Assembly (NCBI GenBank): GCA_017417215.1
Contig: JAFPZP010000054.1
Coordinates: forward strand, 1-35,389
Length of the DNA stretch: 35,389 nt
DNA from: Candidatus Rifleibacteriota bacterium
GTDB lineage: Bacteria; Muiribacteriota; Ozemobacteria; Ozemobacterales; Ozemobacteraceae
Direction: 5' to 3'
Shown: in pieces, positions 1 through 8,279 of the stretch
How positions within the stretch are numbered: the first letter of the stretch is position 1
Layout of the letters: every line of letters starts with the position of its first letter
Program-made: the position numbers and the translations under genes
Notes under the pieces: model-generated
The model's input: only the letters and a program-made list of their open reading frames with translations
The model's database searches: none
Told to the model about the DNA's origin: nothing

Positions 1-1
1 A

Positions 2-100
2 ATTAACGATTATATATATTACTATAATAATCATCGTATAAAAATGAAATTAAAAGGCTTAAGCCCTGTAGAATATAGAACTCAAGCCTGTTTAACTTAA
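2..100 (+). CDS. IS3-family transposase (OrfB), C-terminal fragment
   Basis: This frame is open from the window edge to a TAA at 98-100 and encodes 32 residues. The segments YYYNNHRIKMKLKGLSP and PVEYRTQ match the conserved extreme C-terminus of the IS3/IS150 OrfB integrase (rve, DDE fold), where a YYN..RI..KL.GLSPVEYR motif closes the protein. The catalytic DDE residues are upstream of the window and cannot be judged. The fragment is short, but the motif is very characteristic and the terminal repeat follows at the expected distance. Whether the full element is intact cannot be seen. Confidence 0.88.
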   Translation: MNDYIYYYNNHRIKMKLKGLSPVEYRTQACLT

Positions 101-114
101 TCTTAATTATTTTT

Positions 115-140
115 TAGTCCAAATTTTGGGGTTCAGTACA
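115..140 (+). repeat. Right terminal inverted repeat of the IS element
   Basis: The last 26 bases of the element begin at AGTCC and end CAGTACA. Their reverse complement starts TGTACTGAACCCC and ends GGACT, as expected for IS150-group ends. Host sequence resumes at 141. Confidence 0.75.
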
Positions 141-185
141 ATTCGTGGGGGAGCATCGTCTTTAAAAAAGTAAAGTAATATTAAA

Positions 186-235
186 AGACACAAAAAAAAG
201 AGACAACTTTTAAAGTTGTCTCTTTTTTTGTGTCT
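186..235. terminator. Bidirectional rho-independent terminator
   Basis: A nearly perfect 50-base palindrome. The stem core AGACAACTT/AAGTTGTCT is flanked by an A-tract (192-199) and a T-tract (223-229), so it reads as hairpin plus U-run on both strands. It lies 6 bases past the stop of the minus-strand HEAT/TPR gene and would also stop transcripts leaving the IS element. Confidence 0.85.
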
Positions 236-240
236 ATACC

Positions 241-2991
241 TTAGTTAAGAGGTAATCCGCTTCGTATTGTTTGGGATAGATTTGCAATCTGCTTTTCAAG
301 AGGTTTCCCTGCAGGTGCAACTTTTTGAGCATTTTCAATTGTTGCAGCAGCTTCGCTCTTCTTACCCATCTTGTATTGAGCCATTGCCAGAAAATAACCT
401 ATTTCTGCATTGTCAGGTTCTAGCTTAAACAGGTTAGAGAGCAGACGAATAGCGGTTTCATTTTTACCTAATACAGCACAAGCTATTCCCATATCTTGAT
501 GAATTCGCTTCTTCATGTTGGGTGTAGCTTCAATTTCTCCCTGAATGAACAATTGATAAGTATCAATGACTTTTTGCCAATCTTTGGTTTTTCTATAACA
601 TTTACCAAGTAGGAAATTGGCTTTTGCATTGTCTGGAGTTTCTTTTAAGAATGCAGTCAAATGGTCAATAGCCTGCTTGTATTCGCCTTGGTCACAAAGG
701 ATAATTCCCATATATACATCAATGGTTTTGGGAGGATTTTCATTGCTGGTAATAGATTTGTTGAATTCTTCTAATGCTTTTGGATATTTGCCAAGATTAT
801 AAGCTTTTAGACCTGCTTTAAAATGTGGAGTAGATGTTTTTTTCTTAATTAAACCTTCTGGTTTTCCAGCCATGTTAAGCATATCTAAGTCTTGGAATGT
901 TGGCAGAGAGAATTCTCCGTTGTTTGCAGGAATACCCTGATTTGCTAGAGGAATATTCTGATTATCTACAGGAACATTCTGATTATCAGTAGGAATATTC
1001 AGGTCAAGATTCAGATTATTCATATCAATAGCAGATTCTAAGTTGATTGCTGCTGGAGAGTCAGCATTAGCATTCATATTATTGCTTTGATCAAAATTCA
1101 TATCTGGTTGAATATTCTGCTGTTGTGCGAATTGAATATCTGAATTATTTGCCATGCCAGGCATACCTGTCAAATCAAGCGTTTCAGGCATTCCTGTTAT
1201 ACCTGGCATACCCATCGTTCCAGCCATATCTGGCATATTCTGTGGAATTGGCTGATTTGGCTGAATATTTTGAACAGGAGCTTGTTGTGGATATGGTGAT
1301 ACTGTTGGTTGCTGTGGAACCATATTTGGTTGCATACCCATATTCGGCTGAAAACCCATGTTGGGTTGCATACCCATATTCGGTTGGAAACCCATATTTG
1401 GCTGCATTCCCATATTGGGCTGCATTCCCATATTTGGCTGCTGCATTTGACCAAAACCGCCAAAATTAGGACTGAAGGAATCAGAGCCTGTTTCGCCAGT
1501 TAATGCCTTTAACAGTTTTGGTGGCATTTTATCGCCTTTAACAATCATATCAACTATAGATTCTATTGACGGAATCATTAATTCAATATGATTTTGACTT
1601 CTAACTTTTTCAAATCTTTCTATTAATTCGTCTAATGAATTTAAGTCGCCAGATTCAAGCATGATTGATGTTATGCTTTGGATAACAAAGGGGTCATGCT
1701 GTTCCAGTCTGGGTGCAACATTCTTTACTTCTTCTATACCACCGATAGATACAAGAGCTTTTAAAAGACTTTTTACTACAGGTAATCTTTTGTCTTTAAA
1801 GTGGATTTTTAATGAATTCATTGCTTTTTCATCAGGATGAGAAGCAAGGAATTTTAAACAGGCTTCAATATTTGGTGCAGCACGTTCTGTTTTAAGAAGA
1901 TTGATGATAGGTGCTGTTTCAAAAGCTGGAATAGACGCAATCATATCAACTGCATATTTTCTAATCCATTTGTTTTTGTCAGAAAGAACTTTGTTTATGT
2001 TGTTACTGATAAACTCATGAGGGAAGTTCTTTAACGACTGAATCATACGTTTTCTGACTGTTTCATTATCGTCAACGATGAGTTTTTCAGCCTGAGCAAA
2101 GAAATCCTGCGGAGGTATCATACAAAGAATAAAAGCGGCACTTCTTCGTAATTGTACGTCATCTGAATTACACATATCAATAATTTGAGCTTTAACCTTT
2201 TCTGGTTTAATTTTAGCCATAGCCAAAATTGCATTAGCTCTGATACGGTTGTTCGGGTCATTCAGATAAGGAACAATTCTTTTTAGAAGGTCTTCTTCAG
2301 AAAGCTTTAAATCGCCTATTGCTTCGATTGCATTAGCTCTTAAACGGGCGTCTCTAGCTTCAAGGGCATCGTCAAAAGCACTTAATAAAGTAATACTTTT
2401 GAATCTGGAAAGAAAAGATATCATTAGAGCCTTACGGCGTAGATCTGTATCAGCATGATATTTATCTATAAGAATAGGAATAGTGTCTAATTCTTTCATT
2501 TTGCAGAGTAATCGCAGAATGGTCATAGATATCCATTCATCTGGATCAGATATATATTCACACATTGCCAAGGCTGCTTCTTTTCCGCCTATGTTATAGA
2601 GAGCATAGATTGCTTGAAAACGAACCTGTCTATCTTCATCTTTTAAGAAAGGCTTGATTTTATCAACTAACTCTTTCTTTTTTAGATTTCCAAGACATTC
2701 AATAATAAGGTCTCTATGGAGAGTTCTAAGATCTTTTAGTCTTTCAAAAAAGTAGTCGAAAGTTTCTTTTACATCAAATTGTGCAAGAGCTGAAATAGCA
2801 TCGCAGCTTTCTTCATGCTTTGTTGCGTAATCATAAACTATAGGGTAATAGTTGCTGATTCCTATTTTGGCTAAAATATTTATTAACTTATCTTTACTTT
2901 TTTGCTCGAATTTACCATTAAGTTTATCACATATAATAGTAGCGAGTTTTACTCTTAATTCAGAAATTCGTTTATAGGCTGATTCTCTCAT
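241..2991 (-). CDS. HEAT-repeat / QPNMGM-linker / TPR protein of the PilT operon
   Basis: A 916-residue protein in three parts. Residues about 1-480 are alpha-helical HEAT repeats (recurring pattern of ..VR..AI.AL..I...). Residues about 515-700 are a disordered Met/Pro/Gln/Asn-rich linker that includes a run of QPNMGM/QPNMGF hexapeptides. Residues about 735-916 are TPR repeats (for example KALEEFNKSI and AKANFLLGKCYRK). No signal peptide or membrane span is seen, so a cytoplasmic scaffold is likely. The ATG overlaps the stop of the upstream pilT-like gene by one base (TAATG), which points to translational coupling. HEAT and TPR domains bind proteins, so I infer it organises or regulates the retraction ATPases encoded just upstream. 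I recognise no named family for the whole protein. Confidence 0.85.
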   Translation of the reverse strand: MRESAYKRISELRVKLATIICDKLNGKFEQKSKDKLINILAKIGISNYYPIVYDYATKHEESCDAISALAQFDVKETFDYFFERLKDLRTLHRDLIIECLGNLKKKELVDKIKPFLKDEDRQVRFQAIYALYNIGGKEAALAMCEYISDPDEWISMTILRLLCKMKELDTIPILIDKYHADTDLRRKALMISFLSRFKSITLLSAFDDALEARDARLRANAIEAIGDLKLSEEDLLKRIVPYLNDPNNRIRANAILAMAKIKPEKVKAQIIDMCNSDDVQLRRSAAFILCMIPPQDFFAQAEKLIVDDNETVRKRMIQSLKNFPHEFISNNINKVLSDKNKWIRKYAVDMIASIPAFETAPIINLLKTERAAPNIEACLKFLASHPDEKAMNSLKIHFKDKRLPVVKSLLKALVSIGGIEEVKNVAPRLEQHDPFVIQSITSIMLESGDLNSLDELIERFEKVRSQNHIELMIPSIESIVDMIVKGDKMPPKLLKALTGETGSDSFSPNFGGFGQMQQPNMGMQPNMGMQPNMGFQPNMGMQPNMGFQPNMGMQPNMVPQQPTVSPYPQQAPVQNIQPNQPIPQNMPDMAGTMGMPGITGMPETLDLTGMPGMANNSDIQFAQQQNIQPDMNFDQSNNMNANADSPAAINLESAIDMNNLNLDLNIPTDNQNVPVDNQNIPLANQGIPANNGEFSLPTFQDLDMLNMAGKPEGLIKKKTSTPHFKAGLKAYNLGKYPKALEEFNKSITSNENPPKTIDVYMGIILCDQGEYKQAIDHLTAFLKETPDNAKANFLLGKCYRKTKDWQKVIDTYQLFIQGEIEATPNMKKRIHQDMGIACAVLGKNETAIRLLSNLFKLEPDNAEIGYFLAMAQYKMGKKSEAAATIENAQKVAPAGKPLEKQIANLSQTIRSGLPLN
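1321..1440 (-). repeat. 18-bp coding tandem repeat (QPNMGM hexapeptides)
   Basis: Six 18-bp units plus a 12-bp partial unit encode QPNMGM, QPNMGF or QPNMVP. Units differ at third positions and at the Met/Phe site, so the array is not freshly expanded. It forms the start of the disordered linker of the HEAT/TPR protein. Confidence 0.9.
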
Positions 2992-4034
2992 TATTCAACC
3001 TCCTCAAGCAAGTTATTAATAAATTCTTGATTAAGATTTTCATTTCGTTTGAGTTTTTCTAAGGATTCTTTAAAGGTTACACAGCCTTCTCTTCTTGCCA
3101 TTATCATAGCGGTAGACAACTGATTATATTTGTGGTCACGGATAAGATTTCTCATACCGGCATTAACCAGCATTAATTCACAGGCAACTGCAGGTGGTTG
3201 TTTGTAATCTATGTTCGGAATAAGCATTTGAGAGAATATTCCTATAAGGTTAAGACTTAGCTGGTTTCTTGCTTCGTCTTGTTTACCGGCTGGGAACATA
3301 CTGATTAAGTGTTCTATTGTTTGAGCAGGACCGAATGTTGGAAGAGAAGAGATAACCAAGTGACCGGTTTCTGCTGCCATCATAGCCTGTTCAACAATTC
3401 CGCGTTCTCCTAATTGCCCAAGAATCATTACGTCTGGGTCTTCACGAAGAGCATTGGTTAAGGCATCAAGATAAGTTGGTATAACTTTACCGACTTCAAC
3501 TTGAGTAAATACTGATTGTTGCGGTTTATAAATTATTTCAACGGGGTTTTCCATTGTAATAATGTGTCTGGCAAATCTTTCGTTGATAGCTTGAGCCATT
3601 GCAGCTACTGTTAAGGTTTTGCCGCAGCAGACAGGTCCTGTAACCAGGAATAATCCACGAGGCATAGATGCTATATTGATAAGAGTATCAGGTAAATTTA
3701 AACTTTTAACAGTAGGAACTTCATTGGGAATAAATCTGAAAGAACCAGCAACACCGTCTCTTTGCTGATAAATATAGTATCTGATTCTTGTTTGAGTGCT
3801 TCCAAGAGTAAAAATTGACGAAGTATTGAAATTGTTTTGAAGTTCTTCTTGCTGTTTAGCATCTAAAACAGGCAGGAATAAGTCAAACATTTGCTGTGGA
3901 GCAAGGGCTTCGTTTTCTGAAATAATAAGATGTTTATTAATTCTATATGAGGGCGGAGCACCTGGCTTGAGAACCAAGTCGCTTGCACCCATTTCTATTG
4001 CTTGTTCAAAATAATCATATATTTCTGGTTTCAT
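2991..4034 (-). CDS. PilT-like protein with degenerate active site (probable pseudo-ATPase)
   Basis: A 347-residue homologue of the PilT/PilU retraction ATPase. The usual order is kept: N-terminal PAS-like domain (GASDLVLKPG), Walker A at 133-140 (GPVCCGKT), Asp box, Walker B, His box and the C-terminal RNLIRD motif. Catalytic positions have changed. The Asp box reads MENP where PilT has EDP (N163). The Walker B glutamate of VGEMRD is Gln (LGQLG, Q207). The His-box LH reads LP (P232). Walker A is intact, so it may still bind nucleotide but probably hydrolyses it poorly. It is coupled by one-base overlaps to the intact PilT paralogue upstream and to the HEAT/TPR gene downstream. I infer a regulatory or structural subunit of a mixed retraction motor. 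Confidence 0.9.
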   Translation of the reverse strand: MKPEIYDYFEQAIEMGASDLVLKPGAPPSYRINKHLIISENEALAPQQMFDLFLPVLDAKQQEELQNNFNTSSIFTLGSTQTRIRYYIYQQRDGVAGSFRFIPNEVPTVKSLNLPDTLINIASMPRGLFLVTGPVCCGKTLTVAAMAQAINERFARHIITMENPVEIIYKPQQSVFTQVEVGKVIPTYLDALTNALREDPDVMILGQLGERGIVEQAMMAAETGHLVISSLPTFGPAQTIEHLISMFPAGKQDEARNQLSLNLIGIFSQMLIPNIDYKQPPAVACELMLVNAGMRNLIRDHKYNQLSTAMIMARREGCVTFKESLEKLKRNENLNQEFINNLLEEVE

Positions 4035-5116
4035 TATCTACTTTCTCCGGGACCTGTTTCAAATTCTTCAACTTTTCGTTTTACATAAGTGCGGTTATTG
4101 GCTTTTAGCAAACCTTCATCTTTTGTAATCTTGTTAGAAGTGATAAGGTCTACTAAAGAATTGTCTAATGAAATCATTCCATTTGTAGAACCTGCTTCAA
4201 GATATGAAGGAATTAAGTGAAGTCTGTTTTCTGAAATAAGACCTTTTACTGCAGGAATATTGATTAATACTTCGAAAGCTGCTAATCTTCCTTTCCCAGA
4301 GCTTCTAGGAATAAGAGTCTGGGTAACGATACCCTGTAAGTGTGAGGCTAGACGAGACATAACTTGTAGATGCAGGTTTTTCGGACAAAGATTTACAAAT
4401 CTGTCTATGGCTTGAACTGCTGTATTACTGTGAAGAGTAGCAAATACCAGTTTCCCTGATTCTGCTGCCAACAAAGTCATTTCAACTGCATCCAGATTAC
4501 GAAGTTCTCCGACCATTATAACGTCACAGTCTGTTTTTAGAGCCCCTCTGATACCTTCTTCAAAAGTAGAGCAGTCTACGCCAACCTGTCTTTGGCTGAT
4601 AAGACTTTCGTTATCTTCAAAGAGATATTCGATCGGGTCTTCTACTGTTATTATGGTTTTTTTGTATGTGTTGTTTATATAGGTTATATAAGCAGAAAGA
4701 GTAGTGGATTTACCTGCACCAGTAGCACCAGTAACTAATACCAGACCGTTGGATTTATCTGCAAATTTTCTACCAGCTTGTGGAAGATTGATGTCGTTAA
4801 ATGTAAGCTGTTTAAATGGAATAACACGGAAAACAGCATTACCACCACGAAAGTCATTGAATAAATTTACTCTGAATCTCGCATTGCTAAAACTGTAACC
4901 AAGGTCAAGTTTTTGATATTTTAGAAAAGTAACTAGCTGTGCGTCATCTAGTATTGCTTCAAGCATTATTTCAAAGTCTTTGTGGGTTATTGGCGGCATT
5001 TCTCGAATTGGACGCATGTTGCCGTCTATACGTAAAATCGGTGAATAGCCTGTTTTGAAATGTAGATCTGAAGCGCCTTTTTCAATACAGAGCTTCAATA
5101 ATTCGAAAATCATCAT
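4034..5116 (-). CDS. pilT: Type IV pilus retraction ATPase, PilT family
   Basis: A 360-residue PilT-like hexameric ATPase that would depolymerise pili from the cytoplasmic face of the inner membrane. All motor motifs are present: Walker A GATGAGKST at 130-138, Asp box VEDPIEY near 158-164, Walker B with VGELR (E204) and the His box TLHS (H229). The N-terminus carries the family signature GASDLHFKTG. Two ATG codons stand together at 5116 and 5113. GGAGGA abuts the first, so the second ATG, three bases further on, may be the one used. It is the first gene of the coupled minus-strand operon and is divergent from ftsE. The C-terminal ISENRL replaces the usual AIRNLIRE-type motif, so assignment to PilT rather than PilU is by overall likeness. 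Confidence 0.92.
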   Translation of the reverse strand: MMIFELLKLCIEKGASDLHFKTGYSPILRIDGNMRPIREMPPITHKDFEIMLEAILDDAQLVTFLKYQKLDLGYSFSNARFRVNLFNDFRGGNAVFRVIPFKQLTFNDINLPQAGRKFADKSNGLVLVTGATGAGKSTTLSAYITYINNTYKKTIITVEDPIEYLFEDNESLISQRQVGVDCSTFEEGIRGALKTDCDVIMVGELRNLDAVEMTLLAAESGKLVFATLHSNTAVQAIDRFVNLCPKNLHLQVMSRLASHLQGIVTQTLIPRSSGKGRLAAFEVLINIPAVKGLISENRLHLIPSYLEAGSTNGMISLDNSLVDLITSNKITKDEGLLKANNRTYVKRKVEEFETGPGESR

Positions 5117-5287
5117 TCCTCCAAATGTGAGTAGTTTTGTTCTTATCGAAAACAGTCACAGAAAATATTTTAACAGAATTAAACAATAAAGGCTATATTT
5201 TTAATTTCTGTTTTTTATATAAGAGACTTAGAAAAAAACATCGAAGTAGCTGATTCTTAACAAATATACCTCAACAAATTCCATCTA

Positions 5288-5316
5288 TTGATATTAGCTA
5301 TTAAGACTGATATAAT
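5288..5316 (+). promoter_or_regulatory. Sigma-70-type promoter for ftsEX-envC
   Basis: TTGATA at 5288-5293 and TATAAT at 5311-5316 are 17 bases apart, a near-consensus match. It lies 54 bases before the ftsE ATG in the 253-base divergent gap between pilT and ftsE. I saw no equally good promoter for pilT on the other strand, and nothing else notable in the gap. Confidence 0.75.
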
Positions 5317-5369
5317 ATACAAGCGTATGTTTTAAAAAGATTAAAAAAATATAGAGACAACAATCCATT

Positions 5370-6053
5370 ATGATCGAATTACAGGGCGTTACAAAGATAT
5401 TTCCTAATGGAGTCAGAGCGTTAAACAATATTAATCTGACTATTAAACCGGGTGATTTTGTTTTTCTGGTAGGTCCATCTGGTGCAGGCAAAAGTACCTT
5501 TCTTAGAATGCTTTTTCGTGAAGATAAGCCTACTGAAGGAAAAATTTTTATAGATGGAAAAGATATTACCGCTATGCCAGATAGCCGTATTCCTTATCTA
5601 AGACGTAATCTTGGAATTGTATTACAAGATTTTCAATTGCTGAAAAGAAGAACAGTTGCCGAAAATGTAGCTTTTGGTCTTAGAGTTATTGGTGCTTCAG
5701 AATCTGTAATCAATAATAGAGTTCAAGAAGCTCTAGAACAGGTTGGGCTTTCTCATAAAAGAAAAATGTATCCGACAGAACTTTCTGGTGGGGAACAGCA
5801 GCGTGTTTGTATTGCAAGAGCTATAGTAAATAACCCTTTAATTCTTGTTACAGACGAACCTACAGGTAATCTTGACCCTATGATTTCCCAGGAAATAATG
5901 CAGTTGTTCTTGAAAATAAATGCTAGAGGAACAACTGTTATTATGGCTACTCATAACCACAATCTGGTTAATAAACTTAGAAAAAGAGTTTTGGCTTTGG
6001 TTGAAGGTCAGATTGTAAAAGATGAAGAATGTGGCACTTACGCCTATGAATAA
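5370..6053 (+). CDS. ftsE: Cell-division ABC transporter ATPase FtsE
   Basis: A 227-residue ABC ATPase of the usual FtsE length. Walker A is GPSGAGKST (35-43), the Q-loop is in VLQDFQLL (84-91), the signature is LSGGEQQ (138-144), Walker B with the catalytic Glu is LILVTDE (157-163), and the H-loop His is H195. In characterised bacteria FtsE drives FtsX, which relays conformational changes to a periplasmic activator of peptidoglycan hydrolases. The gene is followed by ftsX and an envC-like gene, which settles FtsE over other ABC ATPases such as LolD. It sits behind a strong promoter but has only a weak ribosome-binding site. Confidence 0.95.
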   Translation: MIELQGVTKIFPNGVRALNNINLTIKPGDFVFLVGPSGAGKSTFLRMLFREDKPTEGKIFIDGKDITAMPDSRIPYLRRNLGIVLQDFQLLKRRTVAENVAFGLRVIGASESVINNRVQEALEQVGLSHKRKMYPTELSGGEQQRVCIARAIVNNPLILVTDEPTGNLDPMISQEIMQLFLKINARGTTVIMATHNHNLVNKLRKRVLALVEGQIVKDEECGTYAYE

Positions 6054-6070
6054 TAAGCAGGTTTTATACT

Positions 6071-6991
6071 ATGTCATTATCTAATTTTAAATTTTTTCTA
6101 GTCGAAGCATTAACAAATCTGCGAAAATCAGGTGTTATGTCTTTTATAACTATTTCTACGATTGGTATTGCATTGATAATGATGGGAACTTTCCTTTTGG
6201 CAACCATGAATATGGAAGGTTTCCTGTCTCAGATGCAGTCAGAAGCATTGGTTACTGCTTATCTGAAAAAAACTGCTGATACTGATTCTGCCAATACTCT
6301 CAGCCTTAGACTCACTTCAATGGATGAAGTTGAAAAGATACAGGTTGTCACTCCTGAACAGGCTGCAAAAGAGCTATTCTCTGACCCTAACGAACAGCAG
6401 TTGTTGCAGATAGGTATAACAGCCGAAGAAAATCCTTTGCCGACAACCCTTCGTATAAAAGTTCGCAATGGGGCTAATCTTTCTAATTTGCTTGATAAGT
6501 TAAAGAATGAACCTCTTATAGATACTTTTAGTTACGGCGAAGAATTGTATAGACAATTTGAAGGTCTTTCCAGACTATTATGGATAACAAGCCTTGTGGT
6601 TATTATACTTCTTGGATTGGCTTCTCTGTTTATTGTTTATAATACTGTAAGACTGACTCTCTTTATGAGACGTGAAGAAATAATTATTATGAAGCTTGTT
6701 GGTGCCACTAACTGGTTTGTAAGAGGACCTTTTATTGTAGAAGGTCTTATCCAGGGTGTATTTGCATCTACTTTAGCTGTATTCGTGTTATTTTTAACTT
6801 ATAATTTCGTCTTGACAAAACTGGCAGAACTAATCCCGTTTTTCACTGCAGATGTTAATTTAGATCAGTTGGTAAAACTGGCTATAAAACTTTTTATGAT
6901 GGGTGTGGTTTTAGGAGTATCAGGCAGTCTTATTTCTTTAAGAGATATTAATAAGTTTAGCCGTTCTACTGCTTTATACGAAGGCGTTTAA
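6071..6991 (+). CDS. ftsX: Cell-division permease-like protein FtsX
   Basis: A 306-residue FtsX with the family's four-helix plan: TM1 near 22-44, a large extracytoplasmic loop (about 45-170) with the motif DEVEKIQVVTPEQA, then three C-terminal helices with the permease signature MRREEIIIMKLVGATNWFVRGPF split over the first cytoplasmic loop (about 198-220). It would pair with FtsE at the inner membrane and use its loop to hold the EnvC-like coiled coil encoded immediately downstream, one base after its stop. Length and loop size are normal for the family. Confidence 0.95.
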   Translation: MSLSNFKFFLVEALTNLRKSGVMSFITISTIGIALIMMGTFLLATMNMEGFLSQMQSEALVTAYLKKTADTDSANTLSLRLTSMDEVEKIQVVTPEQAAKELFSDPNEQQLLQIGITAEENPLPTTLRIKVRNGANLSNLLDKLKNEPLIDTFSYGEELYRQFEGLSRLLWITSLVVIILLGLASLFIVYNTVRLTLFMRREEIIIMKLVGATNWFVRGPFIVEGLIQGVFASTLAVFVLFLTYNFVLTKLAELIPFFTADVNLDQLVKLAIKLFMMGVVLGVSGSLISLRDINKFSRSTALYEGV

Positions 6992-6992
6992 T

Positions 6993-8279
6993 ATGAAAAA
7001 CATATTCACTCGTCTTAGATTGGTATCTATTCTTTTTGCATTATCTGTGGGTGGTATTGCTTTACCTCTCAGACTTTTGTCTGCACCTCAGAAAACTACA
7101 GAAAGTTTGCAGAATGAAATAGAAGCTATAGATATTCAGTTAAAATACTTAAAGATAAAAGTAGATGACCAGAAAAGAAAAAGCCAGAATATCGAAAAAA
7201 GAATTAAAGATAAAAAGCAGGAAATAAAGAATCTGAGTTCTCAGATTGAGCAGTTGAATAAAAACCAAAACGAAGCTTCCGAGCAGATAAAAAAGCTGGA
7301 AAGAGACAATGCTGAAAGCAGAAAACAACTGAAAGAACTCTTAGCTAGATTTAGAAACAGGCTTGTTCAATTACATAAAATACGACAAGGGACTCTTGTT
7401 AGCTCTGTTCTTTTCGCAAAAGATTTGAATGCTTTTCTCAATAGATACCAGATGGTTAAATATTTGTTAGAATCTGATAAGTCTATTATTGAGGAATTAA
7501 AAGCTAAAGATGAAAAAATAAAAAGAATTAGTGCTGTACTTAATGAAAAGAATATGGCATTAGAAGCTAGCAAAGAAGAAATGAAAGAAAAGCAGAAGAA
7601 ATTGGCTAAGGAACAGTCTTCTTTGAATGCAATGCTAAATTCTGTTCTTATGGAAAAGAAAGTTTTTCTGCAAAAAGAAAAAACATTGTCCACTTCTCGT
7701 AAACAGCTAGAAAAACAAATTGAAGAAGCTACAAAAATAGTCGCTAAGCCAGAATTTGAAAAAGAACTGGGAATAACAGCAGATTCTGTTGCTGTATCTA
7801 ATGACAGTCGTTCTGCTATTTCTGTTCCGGCAGCACCAGCAAAAGAACAAAAAGTTGTTTCCAAACAGGAAAATAACGAGGTTATAGCTGATTCTGCTCC
7901 TGAGGCTGCTAAAGTAATGGGTTTCATATGGCCTATAGCTAAAGAGTTAAGGGAACAGGTTATAGAAAAAGGCGAAGAAAACTCCAGTGCAATTTTCATA
8001 AAGCCAGCTGCCGATGCAGAAATTGTGGCTTCTGCCAAGGGCAAGGTTTTATACAAAGGTTTTCTAAGTGGCTTAGGAGATGTAGTTATATTAGGTCATA
8101 AAAGAGGTTTTTCTACTGTATATGCTAGATTAGATAATGTTTGGGTTGGTTTGAATGAAGTTGTGGATAAGGGAACTGTTATTGGAAAAGTGGATGGAGG
8201 TGGAATCAATGGCATGCTTCATTTCGAAATACGATTTGGAGGAAAAAAGATGCCACCGCTCCAATATTTGCCTCAATAA
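6993..8279 (+). CDS. envC: EnvC-like murein hydrolase activator (coiled coil + degenerate LytM/M23)
   Basis: A 428-residue exported protein. An N-terminal signal peptide (about 1-30) is followed by a long charged coiled coil (about 37-260) and a C-terminal LytM/M23 fold (about 335-425). In active M23 peptidases the zinc site ends in HLHFE. Here the segment is GMLHFEIR, so the first His of HxH is Met (M408). That suggests no zinc peptidase activity, as in E. coli EnvC, which activates amidases instead of cutting peptidoglycan itself. The gene lies one base after ftsX, the expected FtsEX-EnvC arrangement. Its last codons overlap, in another frame, the start of the adjacent pilin remnant. No amidase gene is in the window. 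Confidence 0.9.
   Translation: MKNIFTRLRLVSILFALSVGGIALPLRLLSAPQKTTESLQNEIEAIDIQLKYLKIKVDDQKRKSQNIEKRIKDKKQEIKNLSSQIEQLNKNQNEASEQIKKLERDNAESRKQLKELLARFRNRLVQLHKIRQGTLVSSVLFAKDLNAFLNRYQMVKYLLESDKSIIEELKAKDEKIKRISAVLNEKNMALEASKEEMKEKQKKLAKEQSSLNAMLNSVLMEKKVFLQKEKTLSTSRKQLEKQIEEATKIVAKPEFEKELGITADSVAVSNDSRSAISVPAAPAKEQKVVSKQENNEVIADSAPEAAKVMGFIWPIAKELREQVIEKGEENSSAIFIKPAADAEIVASAKGKVLYKGFLSGLGDVVILGHKRGFSTVYARLDNVWVGLNEVVDKGTVIGKVDGGGINGMLHFEIRFGGKKMPPLQYLPQ

Larger units (their letters stand above)
1..140 (+). mobile_element. Right end of an IS3-family (IS150-like) insertion sequence
   Basis: The window opens inside an insertion sequence. It contains the last 32 codons of the transposase, then a short non-coding tail, then a terminal repeat ending in CAGTACA at 140. 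Read in reverse from 140 the end is TGTACTGAACCCCAAAATTT, the TGTACTG..CCCC type of terminus known for IS150-group elements. The left end and any target duplication lie outside the window. Confidence 0.85.

Noticed and set aside
1125..1503. Overlapping reading frames on both strands in the QPNMGM region
   Set aside because: They are by-products of the 18-bp repeat, which keeps several frames open.
7367..8056. Long minus-strand reading frame (229 codons) opposite envC
   Set aside because: It is Ser/Phe/Leu-rich as expected for the complement of a coiled-coil gene, lacks a ribosome-binding site and matches no family.
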